Counted from the stretch's first letter, positions 7,573 through 16,421 are shown. The stretch is DNA of 64,000 bases from Olsenella intestinalis (GCF_023276655.1 NZ_JALGRK010000002.1:310001-374000); one strand, 5' to 3'. Notes: generated by a model from the letters alone, not told the origin. Made by a program: numbers and translations.

Positions 7573-9126
7573 CTACATCTTGCCGGGGTGGTCGCGCCTC
7601 AGCTCGTCGCGAAGCTCCCAGACGCGATCCATCGCGACCTGCTCCATCTTCTGCGCCTGCTGCTTGCGCCCCTTGACGCCAAGCTCCGAGAACTCGATGC
7701 ACGGCCCGACCTTGAGGAACACGCGACCCAGCTTCTTGAAGAAGCGCCCGGGGCGCGTGATGTCGCGCGCGCCCACGACGGCGGACGGCTGCACGGGGGC
7801 CTTGCCCATCTGCGCGATCAGCGCGAACCCGCCGTGGATCGGCGCCTTCTCGTCGGTCTTGATGCGCGTGCCCTCGGGGTAGATCAGCACGACCTCGCCG
7901 CGCTGCAGCGCGCGCTGCGCACGCCTCACGGCCTTCAGGTCGGCAGAGCCGCGCTGGATGGGGATGCCTCCCACGCGCGAGAACAGCCAGGTCACGATGC
8001 CCGCCTTGTCGAACTCGCTCTTGTAGATCGGCCTCACGCGCTGCCCGTGGAACCACAGCGAGCACACCACGACGACCGGCTCGAGCATCGACACGTGGTT
8101 CATCACGAGCACGCGCCCGCGACTCTCCTCCCACATGAGCTCGCCCTGCTCGAACTTCCACGGCCACAGGATCTTGGTGACGGCCCCGACCAGGCACACG
8201 ACGCAGGCGAGAAGAGCACGCGCCGGCAGCGGATAGTCCCTCATGCCATGGTCGTAGTAGTCCTCGAAGCTGTTCCCCGCGAACGCGCGCATGTGCCCCT
8301 CGCCGGGCTTCGCCTTGGCGGCGCTGACCCTCTCCTTCTTGGCGGGCTTGGCCGCAGCCTCGGCCTCAGGCTTGGCCGCAGCCTCGTCCGCGGGCTTCGC
8401 GACAGCCTCTGCCTCAGGCTTGGCCTCAGCGGCCTTGCCCTCGCGCGCGGCGTCGACCAGCGCGAGCACCTGGTCAATGACCTGGTCGAGCGTGAGATCG
8501 GACGAGTCGATCCTGTGCGCGTCGTCGGCGGCGCGCAGCGGCGACTCGGCGCGCGAGCTGTCGAGCTTGTCCCTGCGACGGATGTCGTCCAGGATCTGCT
8601 GCTCCTCGGCGGCGTCGGCCGTGGCGGAGGCGTCCTTGGCGGCGTCGCCGCCCTCGCGCTGGACGGCGCGGCGGTGCGCGCGAGCCTCGTCGGAGGCCGT
8701 CAGGAACACCTTGACCTCGGCGGACGGGAAGACGACGGTGCCGATGTCGCGGCCCTCGGCGACAACGTCGCCGGAGTCGGCCACGGCGCGCTGCAGGGCG
8801 ACCATCACCTCGCGGACGGCGGGCACCGCCGAGACGACCGACACGTTGCGGTCGACCTCGGGGGTGCGGATGTCGGCGGTCACGTCCTGGCCGTCGAGCA
8901 GGACCGTCTGGCCCTTCTCGCCCGCGCTGAACTCGATGCGCGCGGCCGCGGCCACGGCGGCCACGGCCTTCTCGTCGGCGAGGTCGACGCCTTCGCGCAG
9001 GCAGCGCAGCGTGACAGAGCGATACATGGCGCCCGTGTCGAGGTAGGTCAGCTGCCGCCTCTCGGCGACCGCGTGCGCGACCGTGGACTTGCCGGACCCG
9101 GCAGGCCCGTCGATTGCAACTATCAC
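7573..9126 (-). CDS. Fused cytidylate kinase / 1-acylglycerol-3-phosphate acyltransferase-like protein
   Basis: A 517-aa fusion. Residues 1-~220 are a cytidylate kinase (CMP/dCMP to CDP/dCDP): MIVAIDGPAGSGKST with the P-loop, DTGAMYR, GRDIGTVVFP and LTASDEARAHRR. A ~55-residue Ala/Glu/Lys/Pro-rich linker (~235-290) joins it to a PlsC-type acyltransferase domain. In that domain the HX4D catalytic box reads NHVSMLEP: His344 is present, but residue 349 is Glu instead of Asp. The PEGTR acceptor-binding motif lies near 417, and a hydrophobic stretch (ALLACVVCLVGAV) precedes the domain. The GTG start directly follows the TAA of the histidine phosphatase gene. Kinase activity is confident. Acyltransferase activity is likely, but the D-to-E change leaves it open. 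Confidence 0.92.
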   Translation of the reverse strand: MIVAIDGPAGSGKSTVAHAVAERRQLTYLDTGAMYRSVTLRCLREGVDLADEKAVAAVAAAARIEFSAGEKGQTVLLDGQDVTADIRTPEVDRNVSVVSAVPAVREVMVALQRAVADSGDVVAEGRDIGTVVFPSAEVKVFLTASDEARAHRRAVQREGGDAAKDASATADAAEEQQILDDIRRRDKLDSSRAESPLRAADDAHRIDSSDLTLDQVIDQVLALVDAAREGKAAEAKPEAEAVAKPADEAAAKPEAEAAAKPAKKERVSAAKAKPGEGHMRAFAGNSFEDYYDHGMRDYPLPARALLACVVCLVGAVTKILWPWKFEQGELMWEESRGRVLVMNHVSMLEPVVVVCSLWFHGQRVRPIYKSEFDKAGIVTWLFSRVGGIPIQRGSADLKAVRRAQRALQRGEVVLIYPEGTRIKTDEKAPIHGGFALIAQMGKAPVQPSAVVGARDITRPGRFFKKLGRVFLKVGPCIEFSELGVKGRKQQAQKMEQVAMDRVWELRDELRRDHPGKM

Positions 9127-9807
9127 TTACTCATCACTCCCAGCGATGTCCTTGGTGGTGTCGGTGCCGATGAGCTCGGGCGACTTGGCGCGTCGCACGA
9201 CCTCCTCGGGCGCGAGGGCGAGCGCGGCGAGGCTGAACGCGTCGCCATCGCAGGTGAGGACCTGCGAGCTCACGTTGGGCAGGCACACGTTCCAGAACGT
9301 GGAGAGCGGCGTGCCGAACACGGCGCCCAGGAGCGCCCGCGTGAAGCCGCCGTGCGTGACGCAGGCCGTGCGCCCCTCGAGCGGCCTCAGCTCGTCGAGA
9401 AGGGCGCGCCCTCGCGAGACGAGCTCCTCGAACGACTCGGCGCCCGGCGCGGGGACCGAGGCCCCCTCGGCGTCGAGGGCCCACGGAAAGTCGTACCCGC
9501 GCTCGCGCACCTCGGCAACGGTCAGCCCCTGGACCGAGCCGAACTCGATCTCGTGCAGGTTGTCGTGCACCTCGCAGGGCACGCCCAGGCGTGCGGCGGC
9601 CTCCTCGCCGATCGCGCGGCAGCGCGACAGCGGAGACGTCCAGATGCGGTCGGGCGCCCACGCGACGAGCGCGTCGATCGCGCGGAACATCTGGCGCTCC
9701 CCCTCGCCCGTGAGGTCGACGTCCTCGGTTCCCGAGAGCAGGTGCCCCACGTTTGCGGTCGTCTGCGGATGGCGCATCACGAGAATGCGCTGACGCTCTC
9801 TAGCCAT
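9127..9807 (-). CDS. Histidine phosphatase family protein (phosphoglycerate mutase-like)
   Basis: A 226-aa branch-2 histidine phosphatase: ILVMRHPQTTAN holds the phospho-accepting His (RHPxT where RHGxT is usual), with LTGEGERQ, IWTSPLSRCRAIGEEAA, the acid/base HEIEFGSVQGL segment and ACVTHGGFTRALLG with the second active-site His. Such enzymes dephosphorylate small metabolites (alpha-ribazole phosphate, phosphoglycerate, nucleotides); no substrate can be named from sequence. The ATG chosen (MARERQRI) has AAGGAGGAG 6 nt upstream and overlaps the end of the pseudouridine synthase gene by 8 nt. A longer open frame upstream is only the other-frame reading of that gene. Its stop abuts the GTG of the Cmk-PlsC gene. 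Confidence 0.9.
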   Translation of the reverse strand: MARERQRILVMRHPQTTANVGHLLSGTEDVDLTGEGERQMFRAIDALVAWAPDRIWTSPLSRCRAIGEEAAARLGVPCEVHDNLHEIEFGSVQGLTVAEVRERGYDFPWALDAEGASVPAPGAESFEELVSRGRALLDELRPLEGRTACVTHGGFTRALLGAVFGTPLSTFWNVCLPNVSSQVLTCDGDAFSLAALALAPEEVVRRAKSPELIGTDTTKDIAGSDE

Positions 9808-10636
9808 GTGACTCCTCCTTCGTGGGCGCCGCGGCCGCGCCGCCGGCGCCCTGCGCAATCTCCTCGACGGCCGCGCGCTCGGCGGCCGAAAGCTCGCGCC
9901 ACTCCCCCGGCATGAGCCCGGAGAGCGCAAGCGGGCCGAACTCGTCGCGATGCAGGCGAACGACCTCGTGACCGATCGCCTTCAGCATGCGCTTGACCTG
10001 GTGCTTCTTCCCCTCGTGGATGGACAGCCCCACTACGGAGTGCCCATAGGGCATCCCCTCTGCGACGACCGGCTCAGAGGCTGCCTCCGCATCCGAGAAG
10101 AGCCTGGCCTCGGCAGGGGCCGACACGCCGTCGCCCAGCTCCACGCCCTCGCGCAGGCGGTCGAGCTCGGCCTGCGTGGGCACGCCCCTCACGAGCGCGA
10201 CGTAGTGCTTCCACACGTGGTGCGACGGGTGGAGCATCTCGTTTCCGACCTCGCCGTTGGTGGTGAAAAGCAGAAGCCCCGTCGTGTCGTTGTCGAGGCG
10301 CCCCACCGGGAAGAGCCCGGGGTGGCGCTCGGTCGGCACGAGCGAGGCCACGCAGGGCCGTCCCTGCGGGTCGCTCATGGTGGTGATGTAGCCGGCAGGC
10401 TTGTAGAGCATGACGTAGGCGTGCTCGTCCTGGAGGGTGCACACCTTCCCGTCGACGGCGACCACGTCGCGCGCGGGGTCGACCTTGCTGCCAAGCTCGG
10501 TGACGACCTCGCCGTTGACCGTGACGCGCCCCGCCGTCATGAGGTTCTCAGACCCGCGCCTGCTCGCGACGCCGGCGCGCGCGAGGAACTTCTGGACGCG
10601 CATGGTGTAGCTGATCTGGTCCTGCTCGAGCGACAT
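9800..10636 (-). CDS. RluB/RsuA-type 23S rRNA pseudouridine synthase
   Basis: A 278-aa pseudouridine synthase of the RsuA/RluB/E/F family. The S4 RNA-binding domain comes first (MRVQKFLARAGVASRRGSENL, AGRVTVNGEV). The catalytic domain has MLYKPAGYITT, VGRLDNDTTGLLLFTTNGE (catalytic Asp) and HEGKKHQVKRMLKAIGHEVVRLHR. The position after scpA-scpB is the usual place for rluB in Gram-positive bacteria. The ATG at 10636 lies 4 nt after the scpB stop with GAGGTGG upstream; an internal ATG at MRVQKFLA lacks a ribosome-binding site. The C-terminal ~20 residues are Ala-rich and unconserved. Confidence 0.92.
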   Translation of the reverse strand: MSLEQDQISYTMRVQKFLARAGVASRRGSENLMTAGRVTVNGEVVTELGSKVDPARDVVAVDGKVCTLQDEHAYVMLYKPAGYITTMSDPQGRPCVASLVPTERHPGLFPVGRLDNDTTGLLLFTTNGEVGNEMLHPSHHVWKHYVALVRGVPTQAELDRLREGVELGDGVSAPAEARLFSDAEAASEPVVAEGMPYGHSVVGLSIHEGKKHQVKRMLKAIGHEVVRLHRDEFGPLALSGLMPGEWRELSAAERAAVEEIAQGAGGAAAAPTKEESHG

Positions 10637-10640
10637 GGCC

Positions 10641-11537
10641 CTAGTCCACCTCGTCGATCTCGTCGTCATCGTCCTCGTCAGCCTCGTCGTCGGCATCGGC
10701 GTCGTCGGGCTCGGCCTCGTCCCCGGCGAAGGCGTCCTCGTCGAAGTCGTCCGCGTCGTCCTCGTCATCGGCGCCCTCGAGCGCGTCGGCGAGCATGCCC
10801 GAGACGGCGTCGGATGAGGCCGTGCTCTTCTCGGCGTCCTCGACCTCGTCGATGGCGGCGTCGTCGAAGGAGGCGTCGTCCTCGTCGAGGTCGGTGTCGA
10901 TGAGCTCGCGCTCGTCGTCGATGTCGGACGCGGCCTCCTCGAGCGTCGAGGAGATGGCGCGGCCGGACAGGCGCTCGCGGATGAACTGCTTGGACTCCTC
11001 GTCGGGGGCGAAGTCCTCCAGGGGCGGCAGGTCGCGCAGGCCCTTGAGGCCGAAGTTCTCGAGGAAGCGCTGGGTCGTGCCGTAGAGGATCGCGCGACTG
11101 CGTTCGCCCTCGTGGCCGACCTCGCGCACGAGCCCCTTGTCGCGCAGGCTCGAGATGACGCCGTCGGAGTTGACGCCGCGGATGGCCTTCACGCCCTCGC
11201 GCGTGACGGGCTGGTGGTACGCGATGACCGCGAGGGTCTCGAGCGCGGCCTGCGAGAGGCGGCGCGTGTCCCACGAGAGCACGTACTGCTCGACGAGGTC
11301 GTGGTGGGCGGGGTGCGTGAACAGGCGCCAGCCGCCGGCCACCTCGCGCAGCTGGAAGCCGCGGTTGGCGTCGGAGTACTCGGCCGCGAGGTCGGCGAGG
11401 GCCGCCGCGGCCTCGCCCGGGGCGACGCCGAGGGCCTTCGCGAACTCCGTGGCGGGCACGGCGTCGGACGAGACGAGCAGAAGCGACTCGAGGGCCGCCT
11501 TGAGCGAGTCAGAGTCAAGGTGTTCGAGGTCAAGCAC
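10641..11537 (-). CDS. scpB: Segregation and condensation protein B with long acidic tail
   Basis: Kleisin-associated winged-helix protein of the SMC-ScpA-ScpB condensin. Residues 1-~200 are ScpB proper: LKAALESLLLVSSDAVPATEFA, the GWRLFTHPAHHDLV strand, LSQAALETLAVIAYHQPVTR, IRGVNSDGVISSLRDKGLVREVG and TTQRFLENFGLKGLRDLPPL. The last ~95 residues are an extra tail in which about half the residues are Asp or Glu, including runs of four to five. The tail also contains an AEKS tetrapeptide encoded by a GAGAAGAGC copy (10824-10832). The GTG start overlaps the scpA stop by one base (TAGTG), so production is coupled to scpA. Confidence 0.95.
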   Translation of the reverse strand: MLDLEHLDSDSLKAALESLLLVSSDAVPATEFAKALGVAPGEAAAALADLAAEYSDANRGFQLREVAGGWRLFTHPAHHDLVEQYVLSWDTRRLSQAALETLAVIAYHQPVTREGVKAIRGVNSDGVISSLRDKGLVREVGHEGERSRAILYGTTQRFLENFGLKGLRDLPPLEDFAPDEESKQFIRERLSGRAISSTLEEAASDIDDERELIDTDLDEDDASFDDAAIDEVEDAEKSTASSDAVSGMLADALEGADDEDDADDFDEDAFAGDEAEPDDADADDEADEDDDDEIDEVD

Positions 11538-12352
11538 TAGAGTTCCTCCTCGATGCTAGTGAGGTCAGAGTTGTCGAGCTCGAAGGCGGGGGCGCCCTCG
11601 ACGCGGGCGATGTCGATCTCGCCGAAGGTCTCGGCCTGGCTGAGCGTGACCGAGCCGCGCTTGCACAGCTCGAGGATCGCCAAAAACGTCGCGACGACGG
11701 TCTCGGGCTTGAGGTCGCCGTCGAGCAGCTCCGTGAAGCTCACGAGCGGGTGGTTGCGGGTGATGCGGTCCACCGAGGCGACCGTGAGGGCGATGGGCAG
11801 GCGCTTCGGCGCGACGTGCTCGGCCTCGAGCAGGAAGCTCTCGCGCCTGCTGTCGAGGTCGGCGCAGATGACCGCCAGCGAGCGAAGCGTGATGCCCTCC
11901 AGGTAGTCGGGCATGAGGTTGAGGAACTCCGGGTCGGGGCCGGCGCAGCGCGGCTCCATGTGGCTCTCGGCCTCCATGCGGCTGCCGAGCGCCGCAGCGG
12001 CGTTCCGGAACTGCTTGTAGGCGATCAGGCGGGCGATGAGCACCTCGCGCGCCTCGTCGGGCGAGAGGTCGGCGAACTCGTCGTCCTCCTCTTCCTCCTC
12101 AACCGCGCCGCGCTTGGTGGCGTGGTCGGGCACGAGCGAGGCCGCCTTCATGTCGAGCAGCGTCGAAGCGACGAGCACGAAGTCGGACGCCACGTCGAGG
12201 TCGAGCTCGCCCATGGCCTCGACCTCGGCGAGGTACTGGTCGGCCACCTCGGCGATCGAGATCGAGCCGATCGCCACCTTCTGGCGGCTGACCAGCTGCA
12301 GCAGCAGGTCGAACGGACCCGTGTACGCCTGTGTTCTTACCTTGTAGGACAC
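11537..12352 (-). CDS. scpA: Segregation and condensation protein A
   Basis: Kleisin subunit that bridges SMC heads in chromosome condensation. The 271-aa protein has the N-terminal AYTGPFDLLLQLVSRQKVAIGSISIAEVADQYL signature, a central acidic linker (VEEEEEDDEFADL) and the C-terminal winged helix (RGSVTLSQAETFGEIDIARV). The GTG start follows the stop of the site-2-protease gene directly (TAGGTG) and the stop overlaps the scpB start, giving a tightly packed M50-scpA-scpB-rluB run, a common arrangement in Firmicutes and Actinobacteria. Confidence 0.95.
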   Translation of the reverse strand: MSYKVRTQAYTGPFDLLLQLVSRQKVAIGSISIAEVADQYLAEVEAMGELDLDVASDFVLVASTLLDMKAASLVPDHATKRGAVEEEEEDDEFADLSPDEAREVLIARLIAYKQFRNAAAALGSRMEAESHMEPRCAGPDPEFLNLMPDYLEGITLRSLAVICADLDSRRESFLLEAEHVAPKRLPIALTVASVDRITRNHPLVSFTELLDGDLKPETVVATFLAILELCKRGSVTLSQAETFGEIDIARVEGAPAFELDNSDLTSIEEEL

Positions 12353-13015
12353 CTAGACCCCCAGGAGGACGTTGTAGAGGTTGCCCGCCGTGGCGTTCAG
12401 GTACACGCCAAGGGGGTCGAAGCGAAGCACGTACGGCAGCACCCACAGCAGGATGAGCAGGATGGGCATCGCGTAGCGCTGGACCTTATAGTACGCCACG
12501 CGCGCGTCTCCCTTGAGCAGGGGCGAGACGATCGCCGAGCCGTCGAGCGGCGGCAGCGGGATCAGGTTGAAGAACATGAGCGTGAGGTTCACGTAGATGT
12601 AGCTGGTCAGTCCGCTCAGCACGTAGTACGAAACGCCCAGGTCTCCCGTCCACGTGGAGTACAGCACGCGGAAGAGAAGAGCGCCCACCAGGGCCTGCAG
12701 CAGGTTGCAGAAGGGGCCGGCGAGTGCCACGAGCACCTCGTCGCGCACGGGATGGCGCAGGTTCCTGGGGTTGTAGGGCACGGGCTTCGCGAACGCGAAG
12801 ACCGGCCCGCCCACGATCGCCAGCATGAGCGGCAAGAGCACCGACCCGAACGGGTCGAGGTGCACGAGCGGGTTGAGCGTGAGGCGTCCGGCCTGCTTGG
12901 CCGTGGGGTCGCCCAGGCGGTAGGCCGCCCAGCCATGGGCGATCTCGTGCAGGACGACGGAGAACATGACGAGGACGACGGAGATGACCTCGGTGAAGAT
13001 GACGTTTCTGAACAC
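12353..13015 (-). CDS. Site-2 protease family (M50) membrane protein
   Basis: A 220-aa integral membrane zinc metalloprotease of the short SpoIVFB/YwhC type. HEIAHG at residues 23-28 lies in the first hydrophobic segment. NPLVHLDPFGSVLLPL and the later LIPLPPLDGS supply the third metal ligand region. At least five hydrophobic segments are visible, and no PDZ or CBS domain is present. The GTG start lies 6 nt after the previous stop with AGGGGG upstream. Such genes regularly precede scpA. Substrate unknown; distinct from the PDZ-containing RseP-type gene at 44201-45571. Confidence 0.9.
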   Translation of the reverse strand: MFRNVIFTEVISVVLVMFSVVLHEIAHGWAAYRLGDPTAKQAGRLTLNPLVHLDPFGSVLLPLMLAIVGGPVFAFAKPVPYNPRNLRHPVRDEVLVALAGPFCNLLQALVGALLFRVLYSTWTGDLGVSYYVLSGLTSYIYVNLTLMFFNLIPLPPLDGSAIVSPLLKGDARVAYYKVQRYAMPILLILLWVLPYVLRFDPLGVYLNATAGNLYNVLLGV

Positions 13016-13021
13016 CGGTCG

Positions 13022-13900
13022 CTACCCCCTGAGCCTTCGCGCCTGGCGCGCGAGCAGCCAGTCGATGACGAACAGGACGATGGAGGCGATCACGAAGTCG
13101 CCGCGGAGGTTGCCCCCGAGCGGCGTCTCGATGACGAACGTGCCCGAGAGGAGCCCCGGGATCCAGCCCGTGACCTGCGCGGTCAGCTCGAGCAGGTGGA
13201 TGCGCAGGGGACCCGTCACGATGGCGTTCGCCACGACGAGCACGAAGAGGAGAAGAGCCGCCACGCGGCAGACGATCGACCCCACGCGGCAGACCACGGC
13301 GAGCGCCGTGTTGCCGGCGCGCACGGCGCCGGGGTGAGCCTCGGCCATGGGGCGACGGTCGTCGGAGAAGCCCTCGCGGCGGGGCGCCTCGACGGGTGCC
13401 GGCGACGGCGACGGGGCGGCCTGCGCGTAGCGCGGGTCAGCGCCGTAGGGCTGCTGCGCCTGCGCGTAGCGCGGGTCGGCGCCATAGGGCTGCTGGTACG
13501 GCTGCTGGTAGGGCTGCTGGTACGGGGCGCCGCCGGGCGTGGGGTACGGGCTCACGCCGGTGGCATGGGGCCTGAGCTGCGTCTTGGGCGTGCCGCCGGG
13601 CGCGACCATGGTCTTGTCGGGCGCTGGCGCCGCCGGCTGGGGCGCGGCGTAGGGCTGCTGGGCGGCAGGCTGCTGTGCGGGACGCTGCGGGTCGACGTAG
13701 GGATTGACCTGCGGCTCGTAGGGGTTCGCGGACGGCTGCTGCTGGCCGGGCCGCTGCGGGTCGACATAGGGGTTGGCCTGCGGCTGGTAGGGGTTGGCAC
13801 TCCCCTGCTGCTGGCCGGGCTGCACCGACGCATGGGCCGGGCGCTTGCGACCCGGGATGTAGGTCGTCTTCTCCCGCGGGTCGAGGTCCTGGTTAGGCAT
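13022..13900 (-). CDS. Pro/Gln/Tyr-rich repeat protein with C-terminal membrane segments
   Basis: A 292-aa protein I do not recognise as a named family. Residues 1-~190 are low-complexity: two near-copies of a [18 protein letters not shown] block, three QQPY units, and two copies of [11 protein letters not shown]. The C-terminal third has two or three hydrophobic segments ([36 protein letters not shown]). This arrangement, a disordered cytoplasmic Pro-rich arm on a small membrane anchor, is common in Actinobacteria and often scaffolds other proteins; that role is inference. ATG overlaps the end of the ABC-F gene by 8 nt. It is followed 6 nt later by the M50 protease gene, so a joint membrane function is possible. 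Confidence 0.7.
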   Translation of the reverse strand: MPNQDLDPREKTTYIPGRKRPAHASVQPGQQQGSANPYQPQANPYVDPQRPGQQQPSANPYEPQVNPYVDPQRPAQQPAAQQPYAAPQPAAPAPDKTMVAPGGTPKTQLRPHATGVSPYPTPGGAPYQQPYQQPYQQPYGADPRYAQAQQPYGADPRYAQAAPSPSPAPVEAPRREGFSDDRRPMAEAHPGAVRAGNTALAVVCRVGSIVCRVAALLLFVLVVANAIVTGPLRIHLLELTAQVTGWIPGLLSGTFVIETPLGGNLRGDFVIASIVLFVIDWLLARQARRLRG

Positions 13901-15932
13901 TGCTCCCCTCCTCGATCTTCTCGGTGAGCTCGAGCCACTCCTCCTCGAGCGCCGGGATCTGCTTGGCGAGCGCGTTGTACTCCCTCATGCACTCGTCGAA
14001 CTTGGCCGAGTCGTTGTAGAGCTCCTCGGACGCCATGAGCGCCATGAGCTCCTCGTAGCGTGCGCGGGCGGGCTCGAGGGCGGCCTCGACCTGCTTGAGG
14101 CGCTTCTTCTCCTCGCGCACGGCGCGGTTGGCGGCGTTTCGGGCCTCGGCCTCGGCGCGGCGCTGCTCCTTGGTCTTGACGTTGCGGCTCTGGCGCTGCT
14201 GCTTGGGCGCCTCCGCGGGGGACGGGGCGGCCTTGGCCTGAGGGGCGGCCGCAGGCGCGGGCGCGCTCTTCTCGGCGGCGCCCGTCGCGGCGGCCTCGAG
14301 CTCGGCGCGCTTGAACTGGTAGTACTCGTAGTCGCCGTCGTAGAGGGTGACCTTGTGGTCGCGGACGTCGACGACCTTGTTGGCCACGGCGCGCACGAGG
14401 TGCTCGTCGTGGCTGATCAGCACGATCGTGCCCGGGAAGTTGACGAGGGCCTCCTCGAGGACGTCGACCGAGTCGATGTCGAGGTGGTTGGTCGGCTCGT
14501 CGAGGCAGATGAGCGGGTCGGGCGCCACGAGCATGCGGGCCAGCGCCAGGCGGGCGCGCTCGCCGCCGGAGAGGACGCCCACGGGCTTGTCGACGTCGTC
14601 ACCGTGGAAGAGGAAGGCGCCGAGCAGGCGGCGCTCCTCCGAGGTGGTCCAGCCGGGGGCCGCCGCGTCCATCTCCTGCATGACGGTGTTGGACTCGTTG
14701 AGGGTCTCGAGCTGGTGCTGGGCGTAGTAGCTCTGCGTGACGTTCTGGCCGAGGCTGACGGTGCCCGCGGTGGGCGACTCGTGGCCGTTGATGAGCTTCA
14801 TGAGCGTGGACTTGCCCGCGCCGTTGGGGCCCACGAGCGCCACGTGGTCGCCGCGGTAGAGGCGAAGCGTGACGTCGTCGTAGACGTCGTTGTCCTCGTA
14901 GTGCTTCGAGACACCCTCGAGGGCCACGACCTCGTCGCCCGTGCGCGGCGGCTCGGGGAAGCTAAAGTGCACCTTCTTGGACGACTCGGGCAGCACGACG
15001 AGCTCCTCGCGCACGCGCTCGAGCTTCTTGATGCGCTCCTGCACCTGGCGCGCCTTGGTCGGCTTGTAGCGGAAGCGCTCGATGAAGGTCTCCATGTGCT
15101 GGATGTCGCGCTCCTGGGCGGCGCGCTTGGCGCGCAGCTGCTCGAGGTTGTCCTCGCGCTGGCGCAGGTAGCTCGAGTAGTTGCCGGTGTAGGTAACGAG
15201 GCGCTTGTTCTCGAGCGACGCGACGTGGCTCACGCAGGCGTCCATGAACGAGCGGTCGTGGCTGACGAGGAGGACGGCCCCGTCGTAGGCGGAGAGGAAC
15301 GACTCGAGCCACTTGACGCTCTCGAGGTCGAGGTGGTTGGTCGGCTCATCGAGCAGCAGCAGGTCGGGATGGCGCAGCAGCAGCTTCGACAGGGCGATGC
15401 GCATCTGCCAGCCGCCCGAGAACTCCTTGGCCGGCTTGTCGAAGTCCTCGACGGGAAAGCCCAGGCCGCCCAGGATCTGGCGGGCGCGGGCCTCGAGCCC
15501 GTAGCCGCCCAGGCGCTCGAAGCGGTCCTGCGCGCGGCCGTAGCGGTCGAGAAGAGCCTCGTACGCGGCGGCACCCTCCTCGGTGTCGTAGGCGCTCCCG
15601 CCCTCGGCGGCGATGCGCTCCTCCATGGAACGGATGTCGGCCTCGAGACGCTTGATCTCGGTCTGCGAGTCCACGACCTCGGCAAGCGCGCTCTTCTCGC
15701 CCGCGAGCTTGGCCTCCTGCTCGAGGTAGCCGATGCTCGCGTCCTTGGCGAACGACACCGTGCCCTCGTCGGCAGACTCCTGGCCCATGAGGATCTTGAG
15801 CAGCGTCGTCTTGCCGGCGCCGTTGGGACCCACGAGGCCCCAGCGCTCGCCGGCGTTGAGCTGCAAGGTAGCGGCCGTGTACAGGACACGGCCGCCGAAT
15901 GACTTGGTGATCTTGTCTGCGAGAGCTATCAA
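13893..15932 (-). CDS. ABC-F family ATPase (translation factor type)
   Basis: A 679-aa soluble protein with two ABC domains and no membrane segments. Domain 1 has [32 protein letters not shown] and [12 protein letters not shown]. Domain 2 has [33 protein letters not shown] and [10 protein letters not shown]. The charged linker between them ([33 protein letters not shown]) is the P-site tRNA interaction motif, and a C-terminal coiled coil is preceded by an Ala/Pro-rich stretch. ABC-F proteins act on stalled ribosomes; the closest shape is Uup/YkpA/EttA-like, and an antibiotic-resistance role is not indicated. Start: TTG at 15932, giving the conserved [13 protein letters not shown] opening, with GGGGAGG 10 nt upstream. 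Upstream in-frame sequence runs into the repeat array and is not coding. Confidence 0.92.
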   Translation of the reverse strand: MIALADKITKSFGGRVLYTAATLQLNAGERWGLVGPNGAGKTTLLKILMGQESADEGTVSFAKDASIGYLEQEAKLAGEKSALAEVVDSQTEIKRLEADIRSMEERIAAEGGSAYDTEEGAAAYEALLDRYGRAQDRFERLGGYGLEARARQILGGLGFPVEDFDKPAKEFSGGWQMRIALSKLLLRHPDLLLLDEPTNHLDLESVKWLESFLSAYDGAVLLVSHDRSFMDACVSHVASLENKRLVTYTGNYSSYLRQREDNLEQLRAKRAAQERDIQHMETFIERFRYKPTKARQVQERIKKLERVREELVVLPESSKKVHFSFPEPPRTGDEVVALEGVSKHYEDNDVYDDVTLRLYRGDHVALVGPNGAGKSTLMKLINGHESPTAGTVSLGQNVTQSYYAQHQLETLNESNTVMQEMDAAAPGWTTSEERRLLGAFLFHGDDVDKPVGVLSGGERARLALARMLVAPDPLICLDEPTNHLDIDSVDVLEEALVNFPGTIVLISHDEHLVRAVANKVVDVRDHKVTLYDGDYEYYQFKRAELEAAATGAAEKSAPAPAAAPQAKAAPSPAEAPKQQRQSRNVKTKEQRRAEAEARNAANRAVREEKKRLKQVEAALEPARARYEELMALMASEELYNDSAKFDECMREYNALAKQIPALEEEWLELTEKIEEGSNA

Positions 15933-15969
15933 GCGCGCGCCCTCCCCGGTTGGTCTGCAATTCCCCAAG

Positions 15970-15975
15970 ATTATA
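15970..15975 (-). promoter_or_regulatory. Candidate -10 box for the ABC-F operon
   Basis: On the minus strand TATAAT stands 38 nt upstream of the TTG start of the ABC-F gene, in otherwise non-coding sequence. No good -35 hexamer is visible at 16-18 nt, so only the -10 is supported. Confidence 0.4.
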
Positions 15976-16062
15976 CGGGAGACGACGGCAAGATTGGACG
16001 TACCTGCCCTTCTACCCATAAGCCCCACGCCCACCACGCACCACGAGCCCCGCCGCCACCTC

Positions 16063-16403
16063 CCGCAGCGCAAAACCCCGGCCCCGAGGGCAGTGAATCT
16101 GCAGCGCAAAACAGCCTCGAGGGCGCGACTCAAAATCGGCTGCAGCGCAAAACCCAGCCGAGGGCGCGACCGCTCAGCGTAAAAAGCCGTCGAGGGCGTG
16201 AATCTGTGCGCAATGTGGCCTCGAGGGCGTGAGGGGTCAGCGCAGAATGCCGTTGAGGGCGTGAGCTGCAGCGCAAAACCCGCTCGAGGGCGCGACTCCA
16301 CTCACGCCCTCGAGGCCATTCTGCGCTGACGGTCGCGCCCTCAACCAACATCTGCGCTGCAAGGCATCAAAGAATCGCGCCCTCGAGGCCAGTTTGCGCT
16401 GCA
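16063..16403. repeat. Array 2 of the ~30-bp interspersed repeat (7 direct + 3 inverted units)
   Basis: Ten diverged copies of the same unit as at 4923-5205. Plus-orientation units are near 16063-16096 (degenerate), 16099-16128, 16140-16169, 16172-16201, 16204-16232, 16235-16264 and 16266-16295. Inverted units lie near 16302-16330, 16333-16361 and 16375-16403. Conserved edges are CAGCGCARAA and GAGGGCGYGA. As in array 1, the inverted units end just before the stop codon of a minus-strand gene (here 19 nt away), and the direct units extend toward the promoter of the next gene. In RNA from that gene the two blocks could fold on each other into a long branched hairpin. No coding signal. Confidence 0.9.
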
Positions 16404-16421
16404 GGACAAATCGAACGTTAT

